A stretch of 64,000 nucleotides of DNA, taken from NCBI RefSeq assembly GCF_019331735.1, contig NZ_JAHBBH010000004.1:80821-144820 (forward strand), written 5' to 3'. The notes beneath the pieces were generated by a model. It searched no databases. It worked only from the letters and a program-made list of their open reading frames with translations, and was not told the origin of the DNA. A program made the translations under genes and the position numbers. Shown one piece after another: positions 62,367-64,000 of the stretch (positions are counted from its first letter, which is position 1; the number at the start of each line of letters is the position of its first letter). This DNA comes from Bifidobacterium miconis. Lineage in GTDB: Bacteria > Actinomycetota > Actinomycetes > Actinomycetales > Bifidobacteriaceae.

Positions 62367-63518
62367 ATGAGCACGCTGAAACAGGTCGCCGCCGAGGCGG
62401 AGGTGTCGGTGTCGACCGCGTCCGCCGCGCTGCGCGGCATGGACATCGTCCGGCCGGACACCATCCGCAAAGTCGAAGCCGCAGCCAGACGCGTGGGATA
62501 TCGCGTCAATCTGTCGGCCCGAGCCCTGCGCAACGGCCGCACCGGCATCTTCACGGCCATCGTGCCCGATCTGGGCACCGCATTCTACGCGCGCTTCGCC
62601 AACTCGCTGTCCAACGCGCTCCTTGCACACGGGCATAGACTCGTCATCCAGACATCACAGTACGACGCAGAACTCGAACTCGATCTGATCCGACGGGCGA
62701 ACGCATCGGTGTGCGACGGCCTCTTCGTCTGTCCGACCGCAAGCAACGGGGACGCGGTGCGTCAGGCCGCCGGCGACCAGCCGGTCATCCTGTTCGACGG
62801 CGAGGATTCAGGCGACACGGCATCGCTCGACCGCATCGAAACACCCAACCAGAGCGGCATGGACGCGGTCATACGGCACCTTGCCGAAGACTGCGGGCGC
62901 ACCCGCATCGGCATCGTCGGAGCGTCCGACCGAAGCACGCCGGCCGCCAAGGGGACGCGGCTGCGTCTGAGTCGATGCGACTATGCGCTGCGCACGATGC
63001 GGTCGCTGGGATTGAACGTCGAACACGCGCCCGTCGTCTCCGACTGGGGCGTCGAAGCCGGCATCGCGACCGCACGCCGATTGGTTGCGGATGAGCTTGC
63101 ATACGACGCCCTGTGCTGCATGAACGACGAACTTGCGTTCGGCGTGCTGCGCGGACTTGCGGAATGCGGAATCCGCGTGCCGGAGGACGTGGCCGTGACC
63201 GGATTCGACGGCATCCCCGGATGCACGTACGTGACGCCGACGCTCACCACCGTCGCCGTGGATGCCGACGGCATGGCGCAGGCAGCGGTTTCCATGATGG
63301 AACGGAGAGTCGGGATCGGTGGGGCAGGATTGACCGGAGACGGAACCGTCGCAGCCGATGCTGCCAGCGGCAACGGCACGGCTTCCCGCGGAAACTCGTC
63401 GCGGCGTTCCCGTGCGGGTTCGCGCACGGAAGCCGATCCGCGGAACACCATCGCATCGCAACGGCTCATCGCGGGATTCAGACTGATCGTCCGCGAATCA
63501 ACCGCGGGGCGGGCGTAG
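62367..63518 (+). CDS. LacI-family transcriptional regulator
   Basis: 383 residues. Helix-turn-helix STLKQVAAEAEVSVSTASAALRGMDIVRPDTIRKVEAAA at residues 2-40; effector domain from about 58 (TGIFTAIVPDLGTAFYARFA) to AFGVLRGLAECGIRVPEDVA and VTGFDG. A Gly/Ser/Arg-rich insert of about 45 residues sits between the last helix and the final strand (RLIAGFRLIVRES), longer than in the other LacI proteins here. The start at 62367 follows GGAGCAAC. It is divergent from the solute-binding protein gene, its probable target. Confidence 0.9.
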   Translation: MSTLKQVAAEAEVSVSTASAALRGMDIVRPDTIRKVEAAARRVGYRVNLSARALRNGRTGIFTAIVPDLGTAFYARFANSLSNALLAHGHRLVIQTSQYDAELELDLIRRANASVCDGLFVCPTASNGDAVRQAAGDQPVILFDGEDSGDTASLDRIETPNQSGMDAVIRHLAEDCGRTRIGIVGASDRSTPAAKGTRLRLSRCDYALRTMRSLGLNVEHAPVVSDWGVEAGIATARRLVADELAYDALCCMNDELAFGVLRGLAECGIRVPEDVAVTGFDGIPGCTYVTPTLTTVAVDADGMAQAAVSMMERRVGIGGAGLTGDGTVAADAASGNGTASRGNSSRRSRAGSRTEADPRNTIASQRLIAGFRLIVRESTAGRA

Positions 63519-63697
63519 CCGTCACGCAGTCGACACTATGCGTAGGATCGTCATGAGGACGTCATGATGGCACGCATGGCAACGCGATAACGACCCATGA
63601 GCAAAGTGATCGTCCATGGGCTTGTGGGTGTGGACGGGATATTTGCCGCCCGGAATACACGACTCCGCGACCCCAACCAACCCGTTCCGCACCGAAC

Positions 63698-63780
63698 GTG
63701 GGCATAGACCGCACATTATGCGGCGTTGGTCGTGGGTGTAAACCGTACATTTACATGATTGTGGGCATAGGCGGTACATG
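63698..63780 (+). repeat. Tandem repeat family A, three imperfect units
   Basis: Units at 63698-63720, 63732-63757 and 63761-63780 share GTGGGCATAGACCG followed by TACAT or CACAT. The 180 bases before them, after the LacI gene, show nothing recognisable. Confidence 0.6.
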
Positions 63781-63818
63781 AACGGGCCCATTTTCGCCTT
63801 GTCTAGTCTTAGCGGATA

Positions 63819-63900
63819 GTTGACGCATGTGTCGGGGCATGGTTGACGGTATGTCTTGGGGCATGGTTGACGGGTGTGTTGGGGCATGGTTTACATGTCG
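63819..63900 (+). repeat. Tandem repeat family B, three and a half units of 23-24 bases
   Basis: Units at 63819-63841, 63842-63865 and 63866-63888 share GTTGACG and GGGGCATG; a partial unit ends at 63900. Multiple short repeats at a boundary resemble the terminal repeats of IS21-like insertion sequences. No transposase is visible in the window to confirm this. Confidence 0.65.
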
Positions 63901-63918
63901 TCGCTTGTTGACTGGTGC

Positions 63919-64000
63919 ATGGATACACAATCACAACAGCAGTCGGCATCATCATCCATCGAAAACAACGGGGACGTTCGCAGCGAGTTCCTGCGTAACA
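63919..64000 (+). CDS. ORF running off the right edge, unknown
   Basis: Reads MDTQSQQQSASSSIENNGDV and then RSEFLRN to the window end without a stop codon. No good ribosome binding site is seen; in-frame ATG codons at 63895 and 63886 are alternatives. It directly follows the family B tandem repeats, where a mobile-element gene would be expected, but the visible 27 residues identify nothing. Confidence 0.3.
   Translation, partial: MDTQSQQQSASSSIENNGDVRSEFLRN

Noticed and set aside
63522..63887. Minus-strand open frame of 121 codons near the right end
   Set aside because: Its translation simply reads the tandem repeats (repeated CP-type motifs) and has no start signal.

Overview
The window looks like a chromosomal segment of a high-GC Gram-positive actinobacterium, most probably Bifidobacterium. 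The grounds are the high GC content, the many LacI-type regulators paired with glycan genes, the xylA/xylB/ROK set, the zwf-opcA-pgl cluster, the prfA-prmC and sua5-glycosyltransferase block, and LPxTG pilus proteins of the bifidobacterial type. Genus is an inference from gene content; the species was not determined. No CRISPR array, rRNA or prophage was seen.

Layout. 1-3236: the 3' part of an M13 metallopeptidase, a higBA toxin-antitoxin pair, ssb, and a gene-free stretch with a cluster of DnaA-box-like motifs. 3237-10886: plant-glycan functions (GH39 xylosidase, a truncated hydrolase-like ORF, a solute-binding lipoprotein, two LacI regulators, an AEC-type transporter) with clear LacI-type palindromes at promoters. 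10979-14419: an unknown protein with an internal duplication, a large inverted repeat and proS. 14685-19936: an MFS exporter facing a LacI-GH1-aldehyde dehydrogenase operon; both carry the same operator. 20121-28582: an orphan HTH protein, a small unknown protein and two LPxTG pilin/adhesin genes with no sortase nearby and a run of ten C upstream. 28843-38346: housekeeping block (PIF1-like helicase, orn, guaB, WecA-like transferase, Sua5, acetyltransferase, prmC, prfA, rpmE, tRNA). 38485-49251: ECF S-component, xylB, a two-component system followed by two related membrane-anchored proteins, a tiny membrane peptide, xylA and a ROK repressor. 49399-53172: a large GIY-YIG/DUF2075 helicase-like protein of less GC-rich DNA, and an EamA transporter. 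53386-56852: zwf-opcA-pgl. 57087-63518: two more solute-binding lipoproteins, a GH28 pectinase and a LacI regulator. 63519-64000: two families of tandem repeats and an ORF running off the end, suggestive of a mobile-element end.

How the parts work together. GH39, GH1 and GH28 enzymes release sugars from xylan, beta-glucosides and pectin; three solute-binding proteins capture oligosaccharides, though no permease or ATPase lies in the window; XylA and XylB carry xylose into the pentose phosphate/bifid pathway, with Zwf-OpcA-Pgl feeding the oxidative branch. Four LacI regulators and one ROK regulator each sit beside the genes they probably control, and several matching operators are visible. The less ordinary parts are the two-component system with its twin membrane proteins, the GIY-YIG/DUF2075 protein, the sortase-less pilus locus with its homopolymer tract, the 28-residue membrane peptide and the repeat families.
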